A stretch of DNA of 64,000 bases from Eurosta solidaginis (lineage: Eukaryota > Arthropoda > Insecta > Diptera > Tephritidae): NCBI RefSeq assembly GCF_040869045.1, contig NW_027136972.1:372001-436000 (forward strand). The letters are read 5' to 3'. This document shows, piece after piece, positions 46,390 to 58,352 of this stretch (its first letter is position 1; each line of letters starts with the position of its first letter). Below the pieces are notes generated by a model, which made no database searches, was not told the origin of the DNA, and saw only the letters and a program-made list of their open reading frames with translations. Both the position numbers and the translations under genes were made by a program.

Positions 46390-48112
46390 TATTTACTCAT
46401 CTTGAAATTGTTACATTTCTTACAGACTAATGACATATATAAAGACTTACGCTCTAATTTCACATATGATTAAGTAACAATTTAAAAGTATTTTCAAAGT
46501 AGAAGAAATGCAAAACTGAAGAATTTGAGAGCAAGTTAAACTCTGGAATGAGGAGCATTTGCAGCATAGTTAGTTCTTGCCAATCCCACAAAAAAGTACG
46601 CATTATTTCTTGAGCATATATGTATGTGGAATAGCAAAGAAAATACGTTCTAAAAGGTAGGGACAATCAACAGCCCCACGTATTAAATTAAAAATAAATA
46701 TTAGAGAGAGAAAAGTTCTCCTGCAGTTCAAGGTCTAAAGATTGATGAGCAAACATCTGGATTCATAGGAAGGAAAACGAAAGATCAAAATGAAGGGACG
46801 TTGATCGTACTTAATAAATACTTTTTGACATAAAACGGCCGACAAATAAATACGGCATATTCCAATCTCGAACATACCAGAGTAGTGTATAGTGATTTTA
46901 AAATATATGGACCAGTAAAATCAGAACCGAATCATCGAACAAAAGCCAAAATATAGTAAGCCTTAGCTATTGTAAAGCTTAAATGAAACTTGGAATCAAA
47001 CACCATCCCAATGTGGTAGGAAGTACGAATGAGCAAACGGGATTTAGAATATGAGACATGATAACATTTTTTAATATTTGACGGAAGTTTATTATTTGTA
47101 CACCAAGTAACTAAATTATCTAGGTCCTTCTGAAGTTTAATTGAGTCGGAGGGGCAAATAATCTTGTTGAAAATCTTCATATCATCTGCATAAAGCAGAA
47201 ATTGAGAAGATCCAAAACAACTAGCAATATCATTTATGAAAATCACAAAAAGAATAGGACCCATTATGGTACCCTGAGGAACGCCTGAAAAAGCTATGAA
47301 GGGATATGAGGTCACACCATCAACTACCACAGTACAACTACGGTTGGAGGTTGGAGAGATATGATTTAATCCATTTCAAAAAACCAGAGTGAAAACCAAA
47401 ACAATGTAATTTCGATAGTAGAATACGATGATTAACTTTATCGAAGGCTTTCGAAAAGTCGGTATACACAGTATTACACAGTATGGAGTATGGGCTCGAT
47501 TAGTAAAAGCGTCGATGCAGTATTCTGAAAACACTACCAAGTTAGACATGGCTGATCTTCCCGACATGGAACCATGCTGATCTATAGATATTAGTCGATT
47601 TATTAACAAAATAATTTTGTCGTTTACAATACACTCGACAATTTTTGAGAGAGTAGATAATTTAGAGATCGGTCTGTAATTAACAATATTGTTTTTATTG
47701 CCAGTTTAGAAAATGGGAGTGATAAACGTAGTTTTCCTTGCATCAATAGGCTCCCCTTGCGCGAGGGATTTATTAAAAAGTAGCCATAAAGGGTAGGCGA
47801 TAGCAGAACTGTTTTTGAGATGGCGAGACGACAAGCCATCAACATCAGTCTGTGATGACAACTTGACTTGCTGAACCCCCTTCCAACATCATCCAAAGTG
47901 AGCTCAAGACCTCCAAAATTTAACGTAGAATCAGCAGGAAGAAGCCTGTTATTACTCACGTCCGAGTCTTGGTCAAAATTTGAACTAAAAAAAAAACAGC
48001 GAAAAGATTCGCAGCATCTGATGAAGAGTCTGGTTGCTTATCATTAGAACACAACGGAGGGAATACTTGAACAAGATTGTATAGACTTAACATAACGCCA
48101 GAAAACTTTGCG
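46390..48112 (-). pseudogene. LINE-A reverse transcriptase pseudogene (arm 2)
   Basis: Partner of 23397-25075. The minus-strand frame 47330-46932 keeps FSGVPQGTIMGP, FINDIA and an intact LLYADDMKIF (about 47180), unlike arm 1. C-terminal remnants end in SNSSVLHFFYFENTF at 46460. N-terminal RT parts (47959-47376) are frameshifted. LINE-B separates it from the rest of LINE-A at 49618-50285. Confidence 0.85.
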
Positions 48113-49617
48113 ATTAAATTTTATATCTGCCTCAAAGATACGTTCCTAAATCAAATTCTCCGGATTCCTGCAAAGACTTTAGACCAATTACCCTACTGCC
48201 TGCTTTATGCAAAGTATACGAAAAGCTACTATCAAAGCAGATAACTGACCATATTCATGACAACCACTTGCTGTCTGAAGTCCAATCAGGTTTCAGAAAA
48301 GGGCATAGTTGGCTACGTCCATGTTGAAGATTCTTGAAGATTCTTGAAGATATACGTCCAGCTTACGACAACAACGATCTTACGGTATTAGTACTTCTAG
48401 ACTACTCAAGAACTTTTGATATTATTGATTTTAAAATACTTTTTCGCAAGCTCGAAAATTACTATAATTTCAGCCCTTATGCAATTGAGTTAATGCGAAA
48501 CTATCTCACTGGCCTCTGATTTAAAGCCCATAACGTTGGGCGTTCCACAAGGATCCATCCTAGGACCAGTATTGTTTACATTCTTCATCAACGACATAGT
48601 CGCTTGTTGCCGTCACGCGTCTATACATCTTTACGCTGACGATACCCAACTCCACATGTCGCGCCCGATCGGGCTCTCCCAAGACTTATTTGTTAGGCTG
48701 GATAATGATTTAAAGTGCTTAACTAACTGGGCTCGCTCAAATAAGCTACATCTTAATGCGTCAAAATCTAAGGCGATTGCAATATCGAACGCAGCATACG
48801 ATTTAAGCAGGCTTCCTGAGATTTTGGTAAATGATGATAAAATAGGTTTCCAGGATGTGGTTACCAATCTAGGCTTCAGAATTAATTCTAGTCTTACTTG
48901 TGCTGACCATATCAGCTTTGTGGTGGGTAAAATCTATAACACCCTTCACAATCTTTACAGAACTGCCTACTTACTACCGCGAGACACTAAACTGAAGCTG
49001 GTCAAAACTCTTATAGTACCTCAAGTTTCTTACAGTGAACTTATATATGGTAACCTTGATTCGGTATCGCTTAAGAAACTTCAGAAAAGAAAGTACGATC
49101 ACATATCTTCGTATGCCGTGCAAATACTCGGAAGTGACGTTCGCTATTTCTTAAAAATGAGAAATCTATGTTTCTTACACAAACTTCTGCATTACCAATA
49201 TCCCCCTTACCTATTTAATAAGCTAACTTTGTGTCAGTCCACTCGAACTTTCAATCTGTTGATCCAAGCGTTTAAATACTCGACATCCTCTAGAATGTTC
49301 TTTGTCAGTAAAATCCGTCTATAGAACTCACTTCCTTCCAAGACAAAAGCAAGTCGTAAGGCAGGATGTTTCACACAAGCAGTATTCTGTTTCCTAAACT
49401 TTTAAATTACCCCAATTTACATATCTCAAACCTTCATTCTTCAAACTTTGGTCTGGAAATGTTTCTATCACACATAATTATATACTTATGTGCTTTTTAT
49501 TATTTTTAATCAAAATTTTGTATGCATTCTTTATTAAGTTTATTTATATGTGATTGATGTACTACCTAAAAGACAGAGTCTTTCTTGTGCAAATAAGTTT
49601 AAATAAATAAATAAATA
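48113..49617 (+). pseudogene. LINE-B reverse transcriptase pseudogene (arm 2)
   Basis: Partner of 21820-23396. The open frame 48334-48519 ends at a 34-bp deletion (after NYLTG) that arm 1 does not have. Frame 48536-49324 has GVPQGSILGP, YADDTQLH and the C-terminal domain through KIRL. A stop replaces the W codon of the RLWNS motif near 49322. The tail AAATAAATAAATAAAT is at 49604-49617. Confidence 0.85.
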
Positions 49618-50285
49618 TTTCTTCTTCAAATCCTTGCTCAATGACATAAACTCTTTTAAGTACTGGAAAGACTTTTCTTTATGAAAAGGCATGTTTGATT
49701 TTTTAAATTTTTTATAAAACTTGTTCCTTAAATTCTTAAGTTTTTTCAACTCCTTAGTAAACCAAGAGATTTTGTAAGCCCGTTTTTTGGCTCTCGGGAT
49801 CTTGTCACTATAGATAGTGCTTAAATTATTCTTAAATATATCAAAACAACCTGAGACCTCAACCCCAGTAAATAGGATATCCCAGTCAATAGAATCAATT
49901 GTCGTATTGACAACATAAACATCGTAATTTTTAAAGCAAAATTTTGAAAAATAGTCCTCACAATAAGTATTAAACTCATAAAACTCCAAATGAAGAAAAA
50001 GCGGTACATGGTGCAGACCAGGTGTAAACAAAAGATCAGGTCAAAAATTCTATGAAACGTTTATAAAAACTGTTTACTTGACTAAGATAATATCGTCAAT
50101 CAAGTATCTTTCAGCAAAAATATTAATAGATTTCGGGTAGAGCCCAAAGCCACCGTTTATATTAGACCATTCTAATTTGCTAAGGTTGTAATATCCGATT
50201 ACGCAAACGTTCCTATGATCACGTGCTAAGGATACAGTATTATCAACATGATATTTGTAACGTAAATCCCCACTAGTTGGCGGTA
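49618..50285 (-). pseudogene. LINE-A endonuclease/linker fragment (arm 2)
   Basis: Partner of 21067-21819. The 163-aa minus-strand frame 50031-49540 has IDWDILF and PRAKKRAYKISWFTKELKKL. The endonuclease remnant RASYIPPTSG lies near 50270. Upstream the sequence joins T/A-rich repeat DNA directly because about 650 bp is missing relative to arm 1. Confidence 0.8.
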
Positions 50286-50659
50286 TGTAGGAAGCACGAA
50301 ATACAAAAACCTACAAAAAAAAAATTTAAAACGCAAAAATCTACAAAAAATTTCATCATACTACAGCAAAAGAAACTGTACCACGTCATAACGGGATAAA
50401 GCAAGTCACGCCACCCGAAACACAAACGAAGTCACCATAATTAGCGGCACATCAAAGAATAGCAGCAGTTAGCTGAACGGGGAAAAATAGCAGCAGTACA
50501 AGGAAGCTGAACTGAGGAAAATTAGCATCAGCGAATGGACGACGCGTCGCGACGGCAGCAGCAGAACAGCAGCGGCGATAGGATATGATGAGGCGTACTT
50601 TGCAGTATGTATGTACATATGTATGAAATGTAATATGTAGTTGCTTTCAGAGTGCTTTG
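50286..50659. other. A-rich and CAG-rich stretch (arm 2)
   Basis: Partner of 20050-20414: A-rich repeat units, then GCAGCAG-type triplets at 50460-50580. No gene recognised. Confidence 0.45.
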
Positions 50660-51033
50660 CACACAGAGTATATTAACTTTGATTGGATAACAGTTGGTTG
50701 TACAGGTACAAAGGAATCGAGATAGATATATACTTCCATATATCAAAATCATCAGTATCGAAAAAAATTTGATTGAGCCATATCCTTCCGTCCGTCCGTC
50801 TGTCCGTTAACACGATAACTTTAGTAAATATTGAGATATCTTCACCAACTTTGGTACACGAGCTTATCTGGACCCAGTATAGATTGGTTTTGAAAATGAG
50901 CGAAATCGGATGTTAACCACGCCCACTTTTCACATATATAACTTTTTGAAAACAAAAAAAAACTGATTATTTAGTAAAGAATACACCTAGAATGTTGAGA
51001 TTTGACGTGTGAACTGGTATTGACACTCTTGAT
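50660..51033 (-). repeat. Short family E right-end fragment (arm 2)
   Basis: Partner of 19652-20048, ending at GACACTCTTGAT immediately before the complete E copy. Confidence 0.72.
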
Positions 51034-53113
51034 AACAAGTAAGGAAGGCTAAGTTCGGGTGTAACCGAACATTACATACTCAGCTGAGAGCTATGGAGAC
51101 AAAATAAGTGAAAATCACCATGTAGGAAAATGAACCTAGGGTAACCCTGGAATGTGTTTGTATGACATGTGTATCAAATGGAACGTATTAAAGAGTATTT
51201 TAAGAGGGAGTAGGCCACAGTTCTATGGGTGAACGTCATTTAGGGATATCGCCATAAAGGTGGACCAGAGGTGACTCTAGAATATGGGTATCAAACGAAA
51301 GGTGTTAGTGAGTATTTTAAAAGGGAGTGGGCCTTAGTTCTATAGGTGGACGCCTTTTCGAGATATCGCCATAAAGGTGGACCAGCGTGACTCTAGAATT
51401 TGTTTGTACGATATGGGTATCATATGAAAGGTGTCAATGAGTATTTTAAAAGGGCGTGGGCCTTAGTTCTATAGGTGGACGCCTTTTCGAGATAACGCCA
51501 TAAAGGTGGTTCAGGGGCGACTCTAGAATTTGTTTGTAAGATATGGGTATGAAATGAAAGGTGTTAATGAGTATTTTAAAAGGGCGTGGGCCTTAGTTCT
51601 ATAGGTGGACGCCTTTTCGAGATATCGCCATAAAAGTGGACCAGGGGTGGCTCTAGAATTTGTTTGTATGATATCGGTATCAAATGAAAAAGTGTTGATG
51701 GGTATTTTAAAAGGGAGTGGTGGTAGTTGTATATGTGAAGGCGCTTTCGAGATATTGACCAAAATGTGGACCAAGGTCACCCAGAACATCATCTGTCGGG
51801 TCCCGCTTCTTTAATTATATATGTAATACCACGAATACTATTCCTGTCAAGATTCCAAGGGCTTTTGATTTCGCCCTGCAGAACTTTTTCATTTTCTTCT
51901 ACTTAATATTGTAGGTGTCACACCCATTTTGCAAAGTTTTTTTCTAAAGTTATATTTTGCGTCATAAACTAATCCAATTACCATGTTTCATCCCTTTTTT
52001 CGAATTTGGTATAGAATTATGGCATTTTTTTATTTTTCGTAACTTTCGATATTGAAAAAGTGGGCGTGGTCATAGTCGGATTTCGGCCATTTTTTACACC
52101 ACAAAGTGAGTTCAGATAAATACGTGAACTGAGTTTAGTGAAGATATATCGATTTTTGCACAAGTTATCGTGTTAAGGGCCGAGCGGTAGGAAAGACGGT
52201 CGACTGTGCATAAAAACTGGGCGAGGCTTCAACCGATTGCGCCCTTTTTCGCAGAAAACAGTTATCGTCCTAGAATCTAAGCTCCTACCAAATTTCACAA
52301 ATATTGGTAAATTTTTGTTCGACTTATGGCATTAAAAGTATCCTATACAAATTAAATGAAAAAGGGCGGAGCCACGCCCATTTTGAAATTTTCTTTTATT
52401 TTAGAATTTTATTATACCGTATCATTACTGGAGTAGAATTTTGACATAATTTACTTATATACTGTAAAGATATTAAATTTTTTGTTAAGATTTGACTTTA
52501 AAAACATTTTTTTAAGTAGGTGTGGTCGTTCTCCGATTTTGCTAATTTTTATTAAGCATACATATAGTAATAGGAGTACCGTTCCTTCCAAATTTTATCA
52601 TGATATCTTCAACGACTGCCAAATTACAACTTGCAAAGCTTTTATATTACCTTCTTTTAAAAGTGGGCGGTGCCACGCCCATTGTCCAAGATTTTACTCA
52701 TTTTATATTCTGCGTCATAAGTTCAACTCACCTACCATCGCTTTATCCGTCTTTGGTAATGAATTATCGCACTTTTTCGGTTTTTCGAAATTTTCGATAT
52801 GAAAAATTGGGCGTGGTTATAGTCCGATATCGTGGGCGTGGTTATAGTCCGATATCGTTTATTTTAAATAGCGATATGAGATGAGTGCCCAGGAACCCAC
52901 ATACCAAATTTCATCAAGACACCTCAAAATTTACTCAAGTTATCGTGTTAACGGACGGACGGACGGACATGGCTCAATCAAATTTTTTTTCGATACTGAC
53001 GATTTTGATATATGGAAGTCTATACCTATCTCGATTCCTTTATACCTGTACAACCAACCGTTATCCAATCAAAGTTAATATACTCTGTGAGCTCTGCTCA
53101 ACTGAGTATAAAA
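51034..53113 (+). mobile_element. Complete family E element (reference copy, 2.08 kb)
   Basis: Left end AACAAGTAAGGAAGGCTAAG with the GTTCGG/CCGAAC hairpin and CTCAGCTGAG. About five 130-bp units run to 51740. The body has GGGCGTGG-type boxes at about 52062, 52219, 52364, 52518, 52664 and 52808 (steps 144-157 bp), with a 24-bp tandem duplication at 52807-52856. A GGACGGACGGACGGACATGG box is at about 52953. The right end is an ATACTC/GAGTAT hairpin followed by AAAAA. The layout (hairpins, subterminal inverted repeats, tandem core, no target duplication) resembles Helentron-associated HINE/DINE-1 elements; that class is inference. No protein is encoded. Confidence 0.85.
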
Positions 53114-53810
53114 ATTAGAAAAAAAATTTAAAATGGGCGTGGCACCGCCCACTTGTAAAAAAATCAATTTTACAAATATTATTAATCATAAATCAAAAAT
53201 CGTTAAACCTATCGTACGAGAATTCGGCAGAGAGGTTGCCTCTATATAAGCAATGCTCTGAAGAAAAATTAACGAAATCGGTTAAGGACCACGCCCACTT
53301 CTATATAAAAGATTTTTAAAAGAGTCGTGGACGAATAAAATAAGTTATATCTTTGCAAAATATTCGTCGTTTCATCAACTTTGCCATTTTTCATAGTATT
53401 TTCATCCACAATATATTTATATTTTCATACTTAAAGGCTTCTTATACGACATGTTTTGGCATATGTACATATGACATTTTAATTTATACATAACTTGAAA
53501 TATGATCAGCTTAAATCAAATTTGTATATGTATACCTCGCAAATTTATTTTACAACTAATGTAGTTACTAACATTCTCGCATATCATACTTATAAATATT
53601 GTTCAGGAAAATTAAAGCGAAATTGATACTTTCTAATTCATTTGTTAATTAAAGTAGTTTCTGATATTCGCATACACATATTAGACGTAGATTGAAATGA
53701 AATTGATACACATGCATTTTGCATTTTTCGCATCAATTTAAATTTTCTACTAACATTTTCACAAATTCGATACAAATCGAAAAAGTGGTGGAATTGGTGG
53801 TATATGTACA
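53114..53810. repeat. E-type modules and AT-rich spacer (arm 2)
   Basis: Mirror of 13061-13736, with a GGGCGTGGCACCGCCC box at 53132 and a CCACGCCC box near 53289. The rest is AT-rich without features. Confidence 0.7.
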
Positions 53811-54848
53811 TATACTCAGCTGAGAGCTTTGGAGAGAAAATAAGGGAAAATCACCATGTAGGAAAATAAACTTAGGGTAACCCTGGAATGTGTTTGTATG
53901 ACATGGGTATCAAATGGAAGGTATTAAAGAGTATTTTAACAGGGAGTAGGCCATAGTTCTATAGGTGGACGCCATTTCGGGATATCGCCATAAAAGTGGA
54001 CCAGAGGCGACTCTAGAATACGTTTGTACGATATGGGTATCAAATGAAAGGTTTTACAATCCTTGTGAAATTTGGTAGGGACATAGACTCTATGACGATA
54101 ACTGTTTTCTGTGAAAATGGCCGAAATCCGACATGACCACGCCCACTTTTTCGATATCGAAAACTACGAAAAATAAAAAAAATGCCATAATTCTATGCCA
54201 AATATGAAAAAAGGGATGAAACATTTTAATTGGATTGGTTTATTGACGCAAAATATAACTTTGGAAAAAACTTTGTAAAATGGGTGTGACACCTACGATA
54301 TTAAGTAGAAGAAAATGAAAAAGTTCTGTAGGGCGAAATCAAAAGCCCTTGGAATCTTGGCAGGAATACTGTTCGTGGTATTATATATATACATAAATTA
54401 GCTGTACCCGACAGATGATGTTCTGGGTAACCCTGGCCAACATTTTGATCGACATCGCGAAAACTCCTTGACATATACAACTAAGGGCCACTCCCTTTTA
54501 AAACCCTTACTAATACCTTTAATTTGATGCCCATATCGTACAATTACATTATAGAGTCACCCCTGGTCCACCTTTATGGTGATATCTCGAAACGGCGTCC
54601 GCCTATGGAACTAAGGATCACTTCCTTTTAAAATACGAATTAACGCCTTTCATTTGATACCCATATCGTTCAAACAAATTCCAGAGTCACCCCTGGTCCA
54701 CCTTTATGCCGATATCTCGAAAAAGCGGCCACCTATACAACTACCACCACTCACTTTTAAAACCCTCATTAACACCATTCATTTGATACCCATATCGTAA
54801 AAACACATTCTAGAGTCACCACTGGTCCACCTTTATGGCGATATCCCC
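53811..54848. repeat. Fold-back family E remnants, cut by a gypsy LTR
   Basis: 53811-54053 is a left end with two 130-bp units in plus orientation (it lacks the AACAAG hairpin). From 54054 a truncated body and four 130-bp units read in minus orientation up to GATATCCCC at 54848, where the LTR begins. The same left-end-to-left-end layout occurs at 9508-13060. Confidence 0.7.
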
Positions 54849-57800
54849 TGTAACGAACTTCTCCTCACACTGCAGCTTAAACTAGGGAGACCTACGAAGG
54901 TCCATTCGGATGAAGCGGGGTGGCACACCTAGCTCTGCTTCAGCTTAGCTCAGGGAAAATGGGAGTGGGTTTGCTTCATCCTTGCGCAGCGAAGTTGTAC
55001 CAAAATATTTAAATTGTATGCCAAAAACCAAAAAAAATGAAAACCAAAACGAAACCAGCGAAAAGCAAACTGCAGCCAAACAAACAAAAAAAAAATCTAT
55101 AACAAAAACAGCCTGCAATTAACTGTCTTGAAAATCTGGGTACATGGAGTAGTTTGCGAAAGCAAATGCCGAGGGGAGAAAAAAAAAGTGGAAAAATCCC
55201 CCCTGTCTATACCCACCCAACCTGTTAACCTGGGAGAGATATTCGTTTAGGTTAACCCTATTTATACTTGCGTCATTTCAGCTTATAATATACCTACATT
55301 TCGTCATCGACCAAGAAAATATTAGTCGTTCATTTCGATATTCAAGTTTTTACATTTTATTCAATCCAAATCTAAACTAAAGTTTAAGTCCTACGCCTAC
55401 ATCAGAATACTTAGAAAATTAGCATCCGCTTTGTGAATGTTTAGGAATTTAATTTCAGCAATTCGCAAGTATCAAAAAAGCCACTATTAGCCTAATATTT
55501 AATATTCGCAATTTTTCTTATCCGAATTCAACGCTATAAAAAAACGATAGTAAACCAAGATGTCTCCTTTAAATGTAAATATAGGTCTAAGTAATTTTAG
55601 TTAATTGTGCAAAAAAAAACTACATTAAAATCAAAATTTAAAAAGAATCAAGCAACATTATGTTTGAAAGCCTGTATGTATGTCGATCGAACATTTTATC
55701 TCGGTATGTAAGTCATAAACCTTACTACGTCTACATAACATCAGTATGTTCGATCCGAATACATATTTTGGCAATTTTTCTTAGTTGAAAGATTAGGACA
55801 GATTACTTACTTGCATTCAGCTATTCCATCGATGCGACGGTGGGCCCAGCGACGACGACGTTGTAGATGATGCCTTCAAAGAAATAACAAGTGAACTAGG
55901 TTGCACAAGAACAACTAGTTCGGAATCATTAGAAAGGTAATCAGGGTCGAGCAGGTTCGACTAGTACTATCGGAACAACTTATATGGGATTTCTTTTCAT
56001 AATTACGTCGGTCAACAAGTTACCTTTTTCAAACACACACACTCAGAGGCATGCCCAAAAGCACACAAGGCAATACGCCTCGTACACTATGCAATGAAAG
56101 ATTGCGAATATTTTACATTGCTCTTTTTTTGTGTTCTTCTGACTTCTAACACTTAAAACATTTTGAAACTTTAATACAATTCTTCTCTATTTTTTTTTTT
56201 TTAATATTATTTTAGATATAGTTTTTTTGTCGTCTCTACATTTCAATTTTTATTTTTTTTTTCTATTTATTTTTAATTAGTTATTTTTCTTTCGCTAACA
56301 TTTATGCTTGCACTGTGCCTTCTTTTCTTCATGATTACATTTAGAACTCAATAAAACATAATAGACTTAAGGGCTACTTAAGATTTTTTTATACTTTTTT
56401 ATGTTGGTTTTTTTTTTTTTTCTTGAGAAATAATTTATACTTTCCAACTTTGTATTAACAATTCAGAAGAAATTTATATTCCGATTATACAAATAGATTA
56501 ATGGCTTTCGTACTGCTTATTTTTCTGAATACATTGACCGATTGCAAGACTTCAGAAATTGCACTTAGCAACATTTTGCAAAGTTTTAATTTAAATAAAG
56601 ATTTTTGATTTATAATAAAAGAAATAAACATAAGTGTTTCACCAACAGCAACACTGGCACTATGGATTTCGAGATCTTCACGGTAGGCCTCAGGAACATG
56701 GTTTTGGGAATACGACGTCAAGCGCGGATCTCTACAGTTGTCTACGCCTTTAAGAAAATTCGCCTATGTTGGCACTCTAAGTCACTTCACCTTCATTTTG
56801 CATATTTATGGTTTTAACTGATGCACTTATTATTTTATTTTAGTGCAACGTAAAATCGTTTGAAGTTTCTGTTAGTTTATACTAACTTAGTGCAAACAGT
56901 CAGTATCCTTCACATTTTAACTTTTATTCTTTAATAAATCGTTTTTAAATATTTTCTCGCCAAGATATCAAAGACGTTTTCATTCCAAGTGCCGGCAAAA
57001 GACTGACTTTTCCTCCTCAAGTCAACATCAAGCTCAGCTCCAAAAAGGTTTGCTAACGTTGAACTAATGTTGAACTAGGACTAGCGGTATTTACTGCTAT
57101 TGTTCCAGCTTAGTGCAATGTTAATCCATAAACAATTAGTAGGCGTAGAAGAATTTGAAATAAAAGTTGGCATAGGTGACTTCACGATCACGCTACTTAA
57201 ATATGCTTTCTGTGCTCTAATTACTAATAAAAAAAACTTCTTATATGTATTCATTGCCAAAAAGGTTTATTATTAGCGAATTAGGTATTTTGTGAATTAT
57301 GTATTTAGGAATTAAGTATGAAATATGTATTCCTAAATTAAGTAAGTATGAATTCCCAAATTAAATAAGTATGAATTAGGTATTTATTACTAGCGCAAAC
57401 ATTAATTAGACATTCACGAACTAATTAAATATGAATTAAGTATTCTCGAATTACGTGAGTATGACTAGGGTTTAGATGACTTCCGTAAGGTTAATTAAGT
57501 ATTCCCGAATTAGGTAAACATGAATTAGATATTTATTCATTAAGTATAAAGTCGGTATTTATAAATTAAGTACATATGTATTAGTTATTATTGAACTAAG
57601 TAAAGATATATCAGGTATAATGATAAAGAATTAATAAATAACTCTGGTGTTTTCCAATTAGGGATGAGCGAATTAACTATAAGAAATTGAATTACGAATG
57701 GGTGAATTAGGTAATTGCGAATTAGGTATTAGCGAATTAGGGATGCGCGAATTAGCCATAGTTAATTAGCTTACGAATTAATGAATTAAGCATTTCCACA

Positions 57801-58341
57801 ATAGGAATGAGCTATTTCGGTATATATACGGAATAAATATGAATTAATTTGGTGATTACAAATTAAGTATGCGCCAATTGGGTTTTAACGAATTATGTCA
57901 GTGGTAAACTAGGTATGTATGACTGTTGTCTTTTTGTATTAAATATTCACGTATTAAGTAGGTATCCAATAACTATTAACAAAGTACGGTTTGCGAACTA
58001 ACTTCTGATGACTTACCTATTGACGAATTAAGTAAACTTGAATTATGTAATTTAGGATTAAATGCCTTCAATCAAATCCCGACGAAAAAAATACCATAGT
58101 ATTTTAAGCCGAACTAAAGTGACCGTCTGCAAAACGTAGCGCCACAAGTACTTTAAGAACATTTTTTTTTTCTTTGTTCTCCAAAAATCGCCTCATTATC
58201 CCGCTATGGTTTATGCGAAAAGTATGTAGGTATTTAATGTAACGCCTACAATAATTCTTCTATTGTAGCCATATCAATTTATGTAGAAGAAAATTCGATA
58301 CTCGAATAGCCCTGTAGGGTATATTTGACATGAGCGCTACA
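54849..58341 (-). repeat. Candidate 3' LTR (~3.5 kb) of the gypsy element
   Basis: On the minus strand it begins TGTAGCGCTCATG at 58341, directly after a G-rich polypurine tract, and ends GTTCGTTACA at 54849. The termini TGTAGCG and CGTTACA are inverted repeats with one difference, as expected of LTR ends. It joins family E repeat DNA at 54848. No other copy of this LTR is in the window (the 5' side is lost), so the border rests on the termini and tract. It contains an inverted low-complexity GAATTA-rich region and no convincing gene; a 78-aa frame at 56721-56485 has no recognisable domain. Confidence 0.65.
57240..58060. repeat. Degenerate GAATTAAGTAT / GAATTAGGTATT repeats
   Basis: Dozens of imperfect 11-21-bp units (GAATTAAGTAT, GAATTAGGTATT, AATTAAGTAAGTATG, CGAATTAGG) over ~800 bp inside the candidate LTR. 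Too diverged for a fixed period. Confidence 0.8.
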
Positions 58342-58352
58342 AATTCCCCCCA
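58342..58352 (-). other. Polypurine tract of the gypsy element
   Basis: The minus strand reads GGTTGGGGGGAATT just before TGTAGCG. This is the expected plus-strand primer position next to the 3' LTR. Confidence 0.6.

Larger units (their letters stand above)
33945..54050. repeat. Giant inverted duplication, arm 2
   Basis: Reverse-complement partner of 12812-30310. Arm-2-only material: the Penelope insertion at 34908-38497, the composite insertion at 41401-45955, one extra 130-bp unit near 51480-51605, and the lack of about 650 bp present in arm 1. The spacer between arms is about 30310-33945. The outer end is followed by a different, inverted E fragment and then the gypsy LTR at 54849. Confidence 0.9.

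Noticed and set aside
52600..52884. 86-94-aa frame conserved in five family E copies (also at 13967, 28999, 38598 and 42330)
   Set aside because: Copies are recent and similar in all frames, other frames are also open, and the frame includes the GGGCGTGG modules. No domain. A dN/dS test over many copies could reopen this.
56485..56721. 78-aa frame in the long LTR
   Set aside because: No recognisable domain or partner, AT-rich context; within chance expectation for 3.5 kb.
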